A stretch of DNA of 64,000 nucleotides from an uncultured Parolsenella sp. (GTDB taxonomy: Bacteria > Actinomycetota > Coriobacteriia > Coriobacteriales > Atopobiaceae): assembly GCF_934660935.1 (NCBI RefSeq), contig NZ_CAKUIH010000010.1, positions 1 to 64,000 of the forward strand. Direction: 5' to 3'. How positions within the stretch are numbered: the first letter of the stretch is position 1; the number at the start of each line of letters is the position of its first letter. Under the pieces are notes generated by a model. The model saw only the letters and a program-made list of their open reading frames with translations. It did not search any database and had not been told where the DNA came from. Below are positions 32,290 to 41,147 of this stretch, piece after piece. Position numbers and translations under genes: made by a program.

Positions 32290-33350
32290 TACTCAAGCAT
32301 TCCGTGTTCGAAGCTCGAAAGCGCCACGCGGGCGTCCCAGCTTGACAGCCTACCCTCGGTCTTCCAAGTCTGGAAGAACCAACCGGCGCAGCCAGAGAAG
32401 GCGCTCATCTGCCCTGCCGTAAATACGCGCTCGAGCGCGATGCGACCCTCCGGCGTCATGCCAGCGTCCGCCAGCGGCAGCGCGCTCGACCACTCACCCA
32501 CCATAACAGGCAGGCCACTCTTCTTTGCGCGAGCGAGATACTGCTCCGTATCCTTCACGAGACGCCGCACGCCCGTGGGACCAGCGGCGTTCATGGAATC
32601 AGAGTAATGGAACACATGGCTATCCAGCCACACGTTCTCATAGCGCGCAGGCGACATAAAGGCTCGCCACGCATCCGGCAGGCCAGCGTCATTCACGACG
32701 AAAACCGGACGCGTTCCGGCAGCTTCGCGGACCGCCTCGTAGGCATCGCGATAGAAGTTGCGAAGAAGATGCGGCGGCACGCCCTCAACGACGGACAGTC
32801 CGCGCCGCGAGCGACCCTTAATCGCCCCGATCGGCTCGATGCCAAGGAAGTTCTCACGCTCCGCATAACGCACCGCGAGCGCCGCGGCGACATCAATAAC
32901 CGCGCGACGGAAGGAGGCGACATCGCCGAAGAAGCTCGCGGGCGAGGCGGAATCCGTGCCAGGCACGACGGCGACATCAAGGAGGACCTCGATGCCAGCC
33001 GCTTCAGCCCAGTCAAATGCTCGATCAACATAGTCCAGGCAGCCCTCGGAGGGGCCGGGCATGGGCCCGGCCTCGCCGAAGACGTACCAAGGAACCTGAA
33101 GCCTGACCGCGTCATAGCCGCGCGAGGCAATTCGGGCGAAGTCTCCCTCGTCGATGAATGTCGAGCGATGACGCTCGAGGAGCTCGGCGTAGCGCGAGTC
33201 CTCCATCACACTGGCAAGCTCGGCCTCGCAAAATGCACCCGTACCAGCGAAGAGGGACGGCGTCACCCAAGGCTCGAGGACAAGCCAGCCCGACAGGTTG
33301 ACTCCGCGAAGACGATGGTTCTCGACATCCCTCTTGCGTGCCTTGAGCAA
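32289..33350 (-). CDS. Glycoside hydrolase family 5-like protein (exo-1,3-beta-glucanase type)
   Basis: 353 residues, TIM-barrel GH5 fold. N-terminal GVNLSGWLVLEPWVTPSLF is close to exo-1,3-beta-glucanases; VRLQVPWYVFG and VGEWSSALP (nucleophile Glu) follow. The acid/base NEP motif reads GIEPIGA, so the Asn is missing. There is no signal peptide or membrane segment, so it would act on cytosolic oligosaccharides or glycosylated metabolites. The start is a TTG at 33350 with GAGGCGGG upstream, without better alternatives. It lies 52 bp after the second ABC gene and overlaps rsmI by one base. Confidence 0.72.
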   Translation of the reverse strand: MLKARKRDVENHRLRGVNLSGWLVLEPWVTPSLFAGTGAFCEAELASVMEDSRYAELLERHRSTFIDEGDFARIASRGYDAVRLQVPWYVFGEAGPMPGPSEGCLDYVDRAFDWAEAAGIEVLLDVAVVPGTDSASPASFFGDVASFRRAVIDVAAALAVRYAERENFLGIEPIGAIKGRSRRGLSVVEGVPPHLLRNFYRDAYEAVREAAGTRPVFVVNDAGLPDAWRAFMSPARYENVWLDSHVFHYSDSMNAAGPTGVRRLVKDTEQYLARAKKSGLPVMVGEWSSALPLADAGMTPEGRIALERVFTAGQMSAFSGCAGWFFQTWKTEGRLSSWDARVALSSFEHGMLE

Positions 33351-33402
33351 CTTTGCCCGCCTCTCCTCGACCGCGCGACAGCGCGTGACAGGCTACGCCC
33401 GC

Positions 33403-35253
33403 CTAACTAAGCTCTCTCATCCCATGGTACAGCTGCCAGTACTCGCCGTGTTGCGCGAGGAGCTCATCATGCGTGCCACGTTCAACAATCCTTCCCTGTT
33501 CCAGCACCATAATTGCGTTGGCGTTGCGGACGGTGGAAAGCCTGTGGGCGATCACGAAGACGGTGCGCCCCGCCATGAGGGCATCCATGCCGCGCTCGAT
33601 GAGGGCCTCGGTGCGCGTATCGACCGAGCTTGTCGCCTCATCGAGAATGAGGACGGGTGGGTTCGCCACAGCTGCACGGGCAATCGCCAGAAGCTGGCGC
33701 TGGCCGGCTGAGAGGTTGGCGCCGTCTGCGGTCACAAGCGTGTCGTAACCCTTGGGCAGGCGATTGATGAAGCCGTCCGCGTTCGCCGTGCGAGCCGCGG
33801 CCCTGACCTCCTCGTCCGTGGCGTCAAGCTTGCCGAACCTGATGTTGTCGGCAACGGTTCCGCAGAAGAGGTGCGTGTCCTGGAGCACGATGCCGAGGCT
33901 CGAGCGAAGGCTCGCCTTCTCGATGTCGCGAACGTCTATGCCGTCATATGTGATGGAACCAGCCTGAACGTCATAGAAGCGGTTGATAAGGTTCGTGATC
34001 GTGGTCTTTCCGGCGCCCGTGGACCCAACGAAGGCAATCTTCTGGCCAGGCTTCGCGAAGAGCGAGAGGTCCTTGAGGACGGTGTGGCCCGGCTCATACC
34101 CAAAGGTAACGTCATGGAAGCGAACGTCTCCCGCAAGAGGCACCTGGGTGCCGTCCTCCTGACGCCAGGCCCAGCCGCTCGCCCCGGCGGCAGCGCGCTC
34201 CGGAGCATCCTCCTTCGCCTCGAGGCGCTCGAGGATGACCTTGCCCTCATCCACCTCGGGCTCGATGTCCATGGCGGAGAAGAGGCGCTCCGCACCGGCC
34301 AGGGCGCCGAGGAGGAAGTTGCCGAGTTGAGTCACCTGGTTGAAAGGCATAGCCGCCTGACGAACAAATACGAGGTAGCTCGCGAGGCTGCCCATATCCG
34401 TGAGGCCCCTCGCGGCGAGGAAGGACCCCATGACCGCCACCACAGCGTAGTTGGTGTAGGTCATGGCAACCGTGATGGGTACCATGGTCGCGGCGTAGGT
34501 CTGAGCAGCCGTACCCTGCTCGCGGAGCTGCTCATTATGCTCGCGGAAGCCCTCGAGAGAGGCCTCCTCGTGCGTATACGCCTGGACGACCTTCTGACCG
34601 GCGCACATCTCCTGGACATAGCCGTCGAGACGTCCAAGCGTACCCTGCATGGACTTGAAATATGCCGAGCTGCGCTTACCGGCGAGGCGCACGTACACGA
34701 CGAGCATGACGTCAAACGCGACGGTAACGAGCGTGAGGCGCCAATCGAGAACGAACAGCAGCACCAGGGTGCCAAATGCCTGGATCGCCGCCTGAATCAC
34801 ATTCGCGAAGCTGTTGTTGAGCGCCTCGGAAACCGTGTCGACGTCATTCGTGAAGAAGCTCATGACGTCGCCCGTGCGAGTGCGGTCGAAATAGCTAAGC
34901 GTGAGCGTCTGCAGATGTGCGAACAGGTCGCGGCGGATATCGAAGACGACGCGTTGGGCCGCCCTCACCATCGTCTGCGTATAACCGAGCGCGGAGAGCG
35001 CACCGACCACGTAAATGACCGCCGCCAGCACGACGCCAGCCTTGAAGCCGGCGACATCCTGGGTAGTCAGGCAGTTCACCACGGGCTTGATCATGTAGGT
35101 GCCCGCGAGCTGGCAGAGGGCACACGTGCTTGCGAGGACTCCGACAAGCAGGAGCTTCATGCGAGCCGCGCCCATATACTCGAGCAGCCTGCGCACCGTG
35201 CTGCCGAGGTTCTTTGGCTTTGAGGAGCCACCCTTCGTTGAATAGACGGCCAT
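33403..35253 (-). CDS. Heterodimeric ABC exporter, catalytic-site half (permease-ATPase)
   Basis: 616 residues: six-helix type IV exporter domain, then an ATPase domain with GSTGAGKTT (Walker A), signature LSAGQ, Walker B LILDEA with catalytic Glu and H-loop IAHRLST. The helical domain has TRTGDVMSFFTNDVD, typical of multidrug or lipid exporters. An insertion of about 35 residues precedes the ATPase domain. Its start codon overlaps the stop of the upstream half-transporter (TAATG). Together they form a BmrCD/TM287-288-like pair with one regular and one degenerate site; the exported substrate is unknown. Confidence 0.92.
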   Translation of the reverse strand: MAVYSTKGGSSKPKNLGSTVRRLLEYMGAARMKLLLVGVLASTCALCQLAGTYMIKPVVNCLTTQDVAGFKAGVVLAAVIYVVGALSALGYTQTMVRAAQRVVFDIRRDLFAHLQTLTLSYFDRTRTGDVMSFFTNDVDTVSEALNNSFANVIQAAIQAFGTLVLLFVLDWRLTLVTVAFDVMLVVYVRLAGKRSSAYFKSMQGTLGRLDGYVQEMCAGQKVVQAYTHEEASLEGFREHNEQLREQGTAAQTYAATMVPITVAMTYTNYAVVAVMGSFLAARGLTDMGSLASYLVFVRQAAMPFNQVTQLGNFLLGALAGAERLFSAMDIEPEVDEGKVILERLEAKEDAPERAAAGASGWAWRQEDGTQVPLAGDVRFHDVTFGYEPGHTVLKDLSLFAKPGQKIAFVGSTGAGKTTITNLINRFYDVQAGSITYDGIDVRDIEKASLRSSLGIVLQDTHLFCGTVADNIRFGKLDATDEEVRAAARTANADGFINRLPKGYDTLVTADGANLSAGQRQLLAIARAAVANPPVLILDEATSSVDTRTEALIERGMDALMAGRTVFVIAHRLSTVRNANAIMVLEQGRIVERGTHDELLAQHGEYWQLYHGMRELS

Positions 35254-36983
35254 TACTCCTCATTCCCCTCAGCAACCTGCGTGTGATAAAGCTCCTGGTA
35301 GATTGGGTCAGTCGCTAGCAATTCCGCTGGTGTGCCCACGGCGTGGACGCGACCGTCATCAAGGATCACGACTTGGTCCGCATCGTTCACGGACGCGATG
35401 CGCTGGGCGATGATGACCTTCGTGACATCGGTCAGCCCACGCAGCCCCTCCCTGATGCGGGCGTCAGTCGCCATATCGACCGCACTCGTCGAGTCATCGA
35501 GAATCAAGACGCGCGGGCGCCTCACGAGCGCCCTGGCAATGCAGAGACGCTGACGTTGGCCGCCGCTGACGTTATCGCCTCCCTGGCCGAGGTCCGCATC
35601 AAGACCGCCGATTCGGTCAAGGAACTCGTCAACGGCAGCGACATGGCATGCCTCCAGCAGTTCCTCGTCCGTAGCGTCCGGACGGCCCCAAAGAAGGTTC
35701 TCGCGCACCGTACCGGAGAAGAGCACAGGACGCTGAAGCGCGATGCCCACGCTCTCTCGCAACGCGGCGACGTCATACTCGCGCACGTCATGGCCGCCGA
35801 TAAGAACGGCGCCGTCCGTCACGTCATACAGGCGCGGAAGCAACTGGACGAGAGAGCTCTTGCCCGACCCCGTGCCACCAAGGACGCCGATCGTCGAACC
35901 CGCAGGGAACGAGAGCGTGATGTCATGGAGGACGTCCGCGGAGGCGTCGGCGTTGTACTTGAAGCTCGCATGGCGCAGCTCGATGGAGCCATTCGGAACC
36001 TCCGCGATCGCATGCTCCGGGCTCGCAATCGTAGGCTGTTCGCGCAGGACCTCACCCACGCGGCGAGCGCTCGTAAGCGCACGCGTCATGAGCAGGAAGA
36101 CGTTCGAGATCATCATGAGGGAGTTCGTGATCTGGAGAACGTAGCTCATGAACCCCGTGAGCTCGCCGACCTTCAGCTCGCCCGCCATGATCATCGTGCC
36201 GCCCAAGGCCAGGATGAGGATGTCACTCGTATACATGGTTGCCTGGAAGAGCGGAAGGTTGAAAACGGCGGTACCGAAGGTCCTCGTCGAAGTCTCGGCG
36301 AGATCCCCGTTGACCGCCCCAAAGCGGCTTCCGACCCACTCGTCGCGCACGAACGCCTTAACCGCGCGGATGGCCGTGACGCTCTCCTGAACGACGTCGT
36401 TCAGCTGGTCCATAACATCTTGGAGAACGCCGTAAAGCGGCGCCACCCGACGGACGATAAGGACGAGGGCGACGGCAAGGAGCGGAAGCATGACGAAGAA
36501 GACGCAGGCGAGACGCACCGAAAGCATGCTGGCGAGGATGAGGCCCGCCGTAAACATGACGGGTCCGCGCATCATGGGCCTGAAACCGTTCATGAAGGCG
36601 TTCTGGATGACGGTGACGTCCGTCGTCATGCGCGTCACAAGGGACGAAGTGTCGAAGTGGTCGAGGTTCTCGAACGAATAGCGCTGCACCGCCTCGAACT
36701 GGGCATCGCGGAGATTGGCGCCGAGACCCATTGCCGCACGGGCGCTGCAGCGGGCGAACGCCATGCCAAAGCCCATGGCGATAATGCCGCAAGCGAGCAT
36801 CTGGCCACCCGTGACCCACACGTGGCTCATATCCCCCGCGACGATGCCCTGGTCGATAAGGCCCGCCGTAAGGTAGGGAATCAGGAGCTCGAGCGTGCCC
36901 TCGAAGACCATGCAGATGGCAGCAAGAATGAAGTCGCGCTTATACGGACCGAGATAGCGAAAGATGATTTTGAGGTCACTCAC
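35253..36983 (-). CDS. Heterodimeric ABC exporter, degenerate-site half (permease-ATPase)
   Basis: 576 residues: exporter membrane domain (FDTSSLVTRMTTDVTVIQNA) and ATPase domain with GGTGSGKSS, SGGQRQR, but Walker B LILDDS, where Asp replaces catalytic Glu, and AQRIAS in place of the H-loop His. This pattern marks the degenerate partner of a heterodimeric exporter. GTG at 36983 with GAGGAGG upstream fits the usual start and overlaps the marR stop by 8 bp; the frame to 37082 adds a non-homologous Arg/Trp-rich leader. It is translationally coupled to the regulator in front. Confidence 0.9.
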   Translation of the reverse strand: MSDLKIIFRYLGPYKRDFILAAICMVFEGTLELLIPYLTAGLIDQGIVAGDMSHVWVTGGQMLACGIIAMGFGMAFARCSARAAMGLGANLRDAQFEAVQRYSFENLDHFDTSSLVTRMTTDVTVIQNAFMNGFRPMMRGPVMFTAGLILASMLSVRLACVFFVMLPLLAVALVLIVRRVAPLYGVLQDVMDQLNDVVQESVTAIRAVKAFVRDEWVGSRFGAVNGDLAETSTRTFGTAVFNLPLFQATMYTSDILILALGGTMIMAGELKVGELTGFMSYVLQITNSLMMISNVFLLMTRALTSARRVGEVLREQPTIASPEHAIAEVPNGSIELRHASFKYNADASADVLHDITLSFPAGSTIGVLGGTGSGKSSLVQLLPRLYDVTDGAVLIGGHDVREYDVAALRESVGIALQRPVLFSGTVRENLLWGRPDATDEELLEACHVAAVDEFLDRIGGLDADLGQGGDNVSGGQRQRLCIARALVRRPRVLILDDSTSAVDMATDARIREGLRGLTDVTKVIIAQRIASVNDADQVVILDDGRVHAVGTPAELLATDPIYQELYHTQVAEGNEE

Positions 36984-37458
36984 GGACGCCCGCCTCCTCG
37001 GCGCGACGCGCCACCATGTTCTTCCTCGCGCGTTCGAGGTAACCAATGAAAGACTCGCGTTCCTCGTTAGTAAACCCGTCAAGCATGGCCTCGTCGATTT
37101 CGGCGCAGCGCTCCTCCCACGGCATCACCAACGCCCGACCGGCATCGGTGAGCCTGAGACGCTTCGTGCGCCGGTCTCCCGGATTCGCCTCGACGGTAAC
37201 AAAGCCGCCCTTCTCGAGCGCATCGAGCATGCGCGAGACAGCGGCTGGATCCATGCCAAAGAACGACGCCATCTCTCGCTGGGTAGCGTGCTCGTGAACC
37301 GCCAGATACGAGATGACTCGAGGTTGGCCGCAGGCAAGGCCAAGCGATGACCCATACGGCCTCAACAGCGCCTTTTGTGCCTGAAACGCTCTCAAAAGAG
37401 CCATGTGCGCGTCAACCAGGGAGTAACCCTCGCCAACCGCATATTTTTCTTTCCCCAT
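36976..37458 (-). CDS. MarR family transcriptional regulator
   Basis: 160 residues with the MarR winged helix: LACGQPRVISYLAVHEHATQ, MDPAAVSRMLDALEKGG (recognition helix) and DRRTKRLRLTDAG wing. It lies at the head of the operon for the ABC exporter, GH5 and rsmI, so it likely represses it until a ligand binds. TTGACA and TATTCT upstream form its promoter and overlap palindromes (see separate entry), pointing to autoregulation. ATG at 37458 has GGAG upstream. Confidence 0.92.
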   Translation of the reverse strand: MGKEKYAVGEGYSLVDAHMALLRAFQAQKALLRPYGSSLGLACGQPRVISYLAVHEHATQREMASFFGMDPAAVSRMLDALEKGGFVTVEANPGDRRTKRLRLTDAGRALVMPWEERCAEIDEAMLDGFTNEERESFIGYLERARKNMVARRAEEAGVRE

Positions 37459-37481
37459 GAAACTCCGCCTCTTGATAATGC

Positions 37482-37537
37482 TTGATTTATCAATAATTGA
37501 CGAATCAAGAGAATAGCGTCGATGCTTGATTTGTCAA
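37482..37537 (-). promoter_or_regulatory. MarR promoter with two palindromic operators
   Basis: Minus-strand -35 TTGACA (37532-37537) and -10 TATTCT (37510-37515), 16 bp apart. TTGATTTATCAA (37482-37493) and TTGATTTGTCAA (37526-37537) are near-identical palindromes; the second covers the -35. A third half copy, CTTGATTTGTC, is at 37790-37800. Confidence 0.65.
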
Positions 37538-37544
37538 CGAAGCT

Positions 37545-38023
37545 ATCTAGCACGAAACAATTGAAGCGGCCAAGCCATTATGCGCGTCAATTCGCACGTC
37601 CTTAGCACGCCAGGTGCAGCAAGAGCGAGACGCCCGTGCCCACTGCGTGCCCGCCGCAAGCCCATCCGCACCCGCGCAGCACCTGCCGCAAGCACATACC
37701 GTGCCCACCGCAACCACATACCGCGCCCGCCGCACGCCAGGCACAGGAGCCGCGCGCGAATTAAGCCAGATACACCATCAGTCTCTTGATTTGTCGCGAG
37801 CGGCAGGTATCTCTCCGTGAGTGGTTGGGTAACAAAGCGCAAGACCGCTACTCGATTTTAGTTGTCCACTTATCGATAGTCATTTGCGAAGACTATATGT
37901 ATGCGTATTCGTGGTCATTTGCTCACGCTTGGACGCGATACCCTCTCCCTAGTCGACGCCTCAGATGGGCGTCGAGACGACGGCGGCAATAGGTGCCGCC
38001 CAACCTCAATACAGGGGAGGATC
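37545..38023. other. Intergenic region between marR and ppdK
   Basis: About 480 bp. At 37650-37745 there are imperfect repeats of a unit like CCGCAAGCACATACCG of about 22 bp. Small open frames here have no ribosome site and read as low-complexity Arg/Ala. At 37876-37896 an inverted repeat ATAGTC-N9-GACTAT and, 35 bp apart, two GTCATTTGC copies (37879-37887, 37914-37922) lie before ppdK and may be its control region. TATATG (37894-37899) is a possible -10. Confidence 0.45.
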
Positions 38024-40810
38024 ATGGAGAAGCGCATCTACAGGTTTGGCCTTGACGAGAACGGCGCTGACGTCACCGAGGGAACCGCGCACGACAACTT
38101 CACCCTCGGCGGCAAGGGTGCTAACCTCGCCGAGATGGCTCGTATCGGCCTTCCGGTTCCTCCTGGCTTCACGATTACCTGCCAGACCTGCATGGAATAC
38201 GCCAACGGCGGCAACACCTGGCCCGAGGGCGTGCTCGACGGCATCACCGCGGCCCGCGAGGACCTCGAGCGTCGTTGCGGCAAGCGCCTTGGCGACGCCA
38301 AGGACCCGCTGCTCGTCTCCGTCCGTTCCGGTGCCCCCTTCTCGATGCCCGGCATGATGGACACGGTGCTTGACCTCGGCCTCAATGACGAGTCCGTTCT
38401 CGGCCTCGCCCACCAGACCAACAACGATCGCTTCGCCTGGGACAGCTACCGCCGCTTCATCCAGATGTTCTCGAACGTAGTCATGGGCATCGACTCCGAC
38501 CTCTTCGAGCACGCGATCTCCGCCGCCCGCGAGGCCGCCGGCGTCACCACCGACACTGAGCTCTCCGCTGAGAATCTCCGCGCCCTCGCCGGCGAATTCA
38601 AGCAAATCTTCGCCGAGAACGTAAACCTCGAGGAGCACCCCGAGCTCGCCGGCGAGGATGGTTCCGCCCAGTTCCCGCAGGATCCCACCATCCAGCTCCG
38701 CCTTGCCGTAGCCGCCGTCTTCGGCTCCTGGGAGTCCGACCGCGCGCGCCTCTACCGCAGGCAGAACAACATCCCCAATGACCTCGGTACCGCCGTCAAC
38801 GTTCAGGTCATGGCCTTCGGCAACAAGGGTGAGACCAGCGCCTCCGGCGTCGCCTTCACCCGCAACCCTGCCACCGGCGAGCGCGAGTTCTACGGCGACT
38901 ACCTCGTGAACGCTCAAGGCGAGGACGTCGTGGCCGGCATCCGCAACACCGAGCCCATCGAGACACTGCGCCACACCCCCGGCCTCGAGGCCGCCGGCGA
39001 GCAGCTTGAAAGCATCTTCGGCATCCTCGAGCAGCACTACCGCGACATGATGGACATCGAGTTCACCATCGAGCAGGGCAAGCTCTACATGCTGCAGACC
39101 CGCGTGGGCAAGCGCACCGCCACCGCCGCCCTCAAAATCGCCGTGGACCTCGTCAGCGAAGGCGTTATCACCCGCGAGGAGGCGCTCCAGCGCATCAACC
39201 CCGCCCAGCTCGACCAGCTCATGCACCCGCAGATTGCCAAGAACGCCACCAGGAACGTCTTCGCCCGCGGCCTCAACGCGAGCCCCGGTGCCGCCGTGGG
39301 CAAGGTCGTCTTCTCCGCGGCCGATGCCGTGGCCGAGAGCGAGGCCGGTAACGATTGCGTGCTCGTCCGTTGGGAGACCACGCCCGACGACCTCGCGGGC
39401 ATGACCGCCGCCAAGGGTATCCTCACCAGCCACGGCGGCAAGACCAGCCACGCGGCCGTCATCGCCCGCGGCATGGGCAAGCCCTGTGTCTGCGGTGCCG
39501 ACGCCCTGCGCATCGACGCGGAGCGCAAGGAGGTCGCCGTCGCCAACACTGACGTCGTCCTTCACGAGGGTGACATCATCTCCATCGATGGCTCCACGGG
39601 CGAGGTCATGCTCGGTGCCGTCGAGCTCGAGCGCCCCAGCACTACGGGCGACCTCGCGACCGTCCTCGATTGGGCCGACAGAGTCCGCCGCATGGGCGTT
39701 CGCGCCAACGCCGACAACCCGGCAGACGCCCGCCTCTCCCTCGAGCTTGGTGCCGAGGGCATCGGCCTGACCCGCACCGAGCACATGTTCCTCGGTGACC
39801 GCAAGAGCATCATCCAGCGCTTCATCCTCTCCGATACCGAGGAGGAGCGCCAGGAGGCCGCCGACGAGCTCGCCCACGCCCAGGAGGGTGACTTCTACGA
39901 GATCCTCTCCGTCATGGACGGCAAGTCCGTGACCATCCGTCTGCTCGATCCTCCCCTGCACGAGTTCCTCGACAGCCCGCGTGACCTCGCCATCCGCCTC
40001 ACCCGCATGGAGTGCGAGGGCGCTCCCGCCGAGGAGATTTCCCGCCTGCGCGCGCTCCTCGCCCGCGTCGACTCCCTCGCCGAGGCCAACCCCATGCTCG
40101 GCCTCCGCGGCTGCCGCCTGGGCTTCGCCTTCCCGCAGCTCCCGGCCCTCCAGACGCGTGCCATCGCCCGCGCCACGGTGCGCCTGAAGCGCGAGGGCAA
40201 GAACCCGCGTCCGCACATCATGGTGCCCCTCGTCTGCCTCAACGCCGAGATTCGTGAGATGCGCGCCATCGTCGAGCGCGCCATCATCGACGTCGAGGTC
40301 GAGACCGGCGTCCGCCTGGGCGAGATTCCCGTCGGCACGATGATCGAGCTCCCGCGCGCCGCCGTCATGGCAGACCGCATCGCCCGCCACGCGGACTTCT
40401 TCAGCTTTGGCACGAACGACCTCACGCAGACCGCGCTCGGCTTCTCCCGTGACGATGTCGAGGGCAAGGTCCTCCCGACCTACCTCGAGTCCAACGTCAT
40501 CCCGAGAAACCCGTTCGAGACCATCGACGAGGGCGTCGCGAAGCTCGTCGGCATGGGTTGCGAACTCGGCCGCTCCGAGAGGCCTGGTATCTCCCTCGGC
40601 GTCTGCGGTGAGCATGGCGGTGACCCTGATTCCATCCGCACCTTCTATGACCTGGGCATCGATTACGTGAGCTGCTCGCCCTACCGTGTCCCGGTCGCGC
40701 GCCTCGCAGCCGCGCAGGCGACGCTCGCCAGCAAGGTTCGTCCGTACGTTCCCGTGACGCCGGCCTATGCCCCCGTCCGCGAGCGCCAGCCGTTCGCCGA
40801 GCAGGTCTAG
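38024..40810 (+). CDS. ppdK: Pyruvate, phosphate dikinase
   Basis: Interconverts pyruvate, ATP and phosphate with PEP, AMP and PPi; in anaerobes it gives PPi-linked glycolysis or gluconeogenesis. 928 residues: N-terminal ATP-grasp half (LGGKGANLAEM, SVRSGAPFSMPGMMDTVLDL), phosphohistidine domain (GGKTSHAAVIARGMGKP, His476) and PEP/pyruvate barrel (GIGLTRTEHMF, FSFGTNDLTQ, GVCGEHGGDP with the catalytic Cys). ATG at 38024 with GGGGAGG. It ends with a short basic tail and is monocistronic. A PPDK regulatory gene (DUF299) is not in view. Confidence 0.96.
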   Translation: MEKRIYRFGLDENGADVTEGTAHDNFTLGGKGANLAEMARIGLPVPPGFTITCQTCMEYANGGNTWPEGVLDGITAAREDLERRCGKRLGDAKDPLLVSVRSGAPFSMPGMMDTVLDLGLNDESVLGLAHQTNNDRFAWDSYRRFIQMFSNVVMGIDSDLFEHAISAAREAAGVTTDTELSAENLRALAGEFKQIFAENVNLEEHPELAGEDGSAQFPQDPTIQLRLAVAAVFGSWESDRARLYRRQNNIPNDLGTAVNVQVMAFGNKGETSASGVAFTRNPATGEREFYGDYLVNAQGEDVVAGIRNTEPIETLRHTPGLEAAGEQLESIFGILEQHYRDMMDIEFTIEQGKLYMLQTRVGKRTATAALKIAVDLVSEGVITREEALQRINPAQLDQLMHPQIAKNATRNVFARGLNASPGAAVGKVVFSAADAVAESEAGNDCVLVRWETTPDDLAGMTAAKGILTSHGGKTSHAAVIARGMGKPCVCGADALRIDAERKEVAVANTDVVLHEGDIISIDGSTGEVMLGAVELERPSTTGDLATVLDWADRVRRMGVRANADNPADARLSLELGAEGIGLTRTEHMFLGDRKSIIQRFILSDTEEERQEAADELAHAQEGDFYEILSVMDGKSVTIRLLDPPLHEFLDSPRDLAIRLTRMECEGAPAEEISRLRALLARVDSLAEANPMLGLRGCRLGFAFPQLPALQTRAIARATVRLKREGKNPRPHIMVPLVCLNAEIREMRAIVERAIIDVEVETGVRLGEIPVGTMIELPRAAVMADRIARHADFFSFGTNDLTQTALGFSRDDVEGKVLPTYLESNVIPRNPFETIDEGVAKLVGMGCELGRSERPGISLGVCGEHGGDPDSIRTFYDLGIDYVSCSPYRVPVARLAAAQATLASKVRPYVPVTPAYAPVRERQPFAEQV

Positions 40811-40823
40811 CCAACATCCGGGA

Positions 40824-41018
40824 CGCCAGGCTAATTCGTCGGCCTGGCGCCCTCTCCAAACCCAGGGGCCCAACCCGTCCCTGGGTACATCCGGGGAGTT
40901 CGGGTCTCCCCGGATGGGCGGCGAGCGCGCCACGCAGGCTAAACGTCTCCCTACGCCTGCGCTTGCCGCACACAAGAACCACCCCGACACGAAGCGACTC
41001 GCCGTGTCGGGGTGGTTC
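40824..41018 (+). terminator. Series of hairpins after ppdK, last one terminator-like
   Basis: Four successive inverted repeats: CGCCAGGC/GCCTGGCG (40824-40849), ACCCAGGG/CCCTGGGT (40860-40886), CATCCGGGGAG/CTCCCCGGATG (40888-40916) and GAACCACCCCGACACG/CGTGTCGGGGTGGTTC (40976-41018), the last followed by CCTTTTGG. They may stabilise the ppdK message and terminate it. Confidence 0.65.
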
Positions 41019-41147
41019 CCTTTTGGCATGCCGGGGGCATGGCATGCCTACGATGTCGCGCCACCTCGTCCACAGGTGGCGCGCGAGATAATCACGTCTC
41101 GCTCGATGAAGTCAGCCCGAGGCCTCGTTCCGACTTCTTAAGACGAG

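Noticed and set aside
37543..37842. 99-residue minus-strand frame between marR and ppdK
   Set aside because: It is made from the local GC-rich repeats and covers the marR promoter; no ribosome site.
38006..41029. 1007-residue minus-strand open frame opposite ppdK
   Set aside because: Antisense shadow of a strongly biased gene; low-complexity, no motif. The same holds for 27587-29572 opposite the ATPase.
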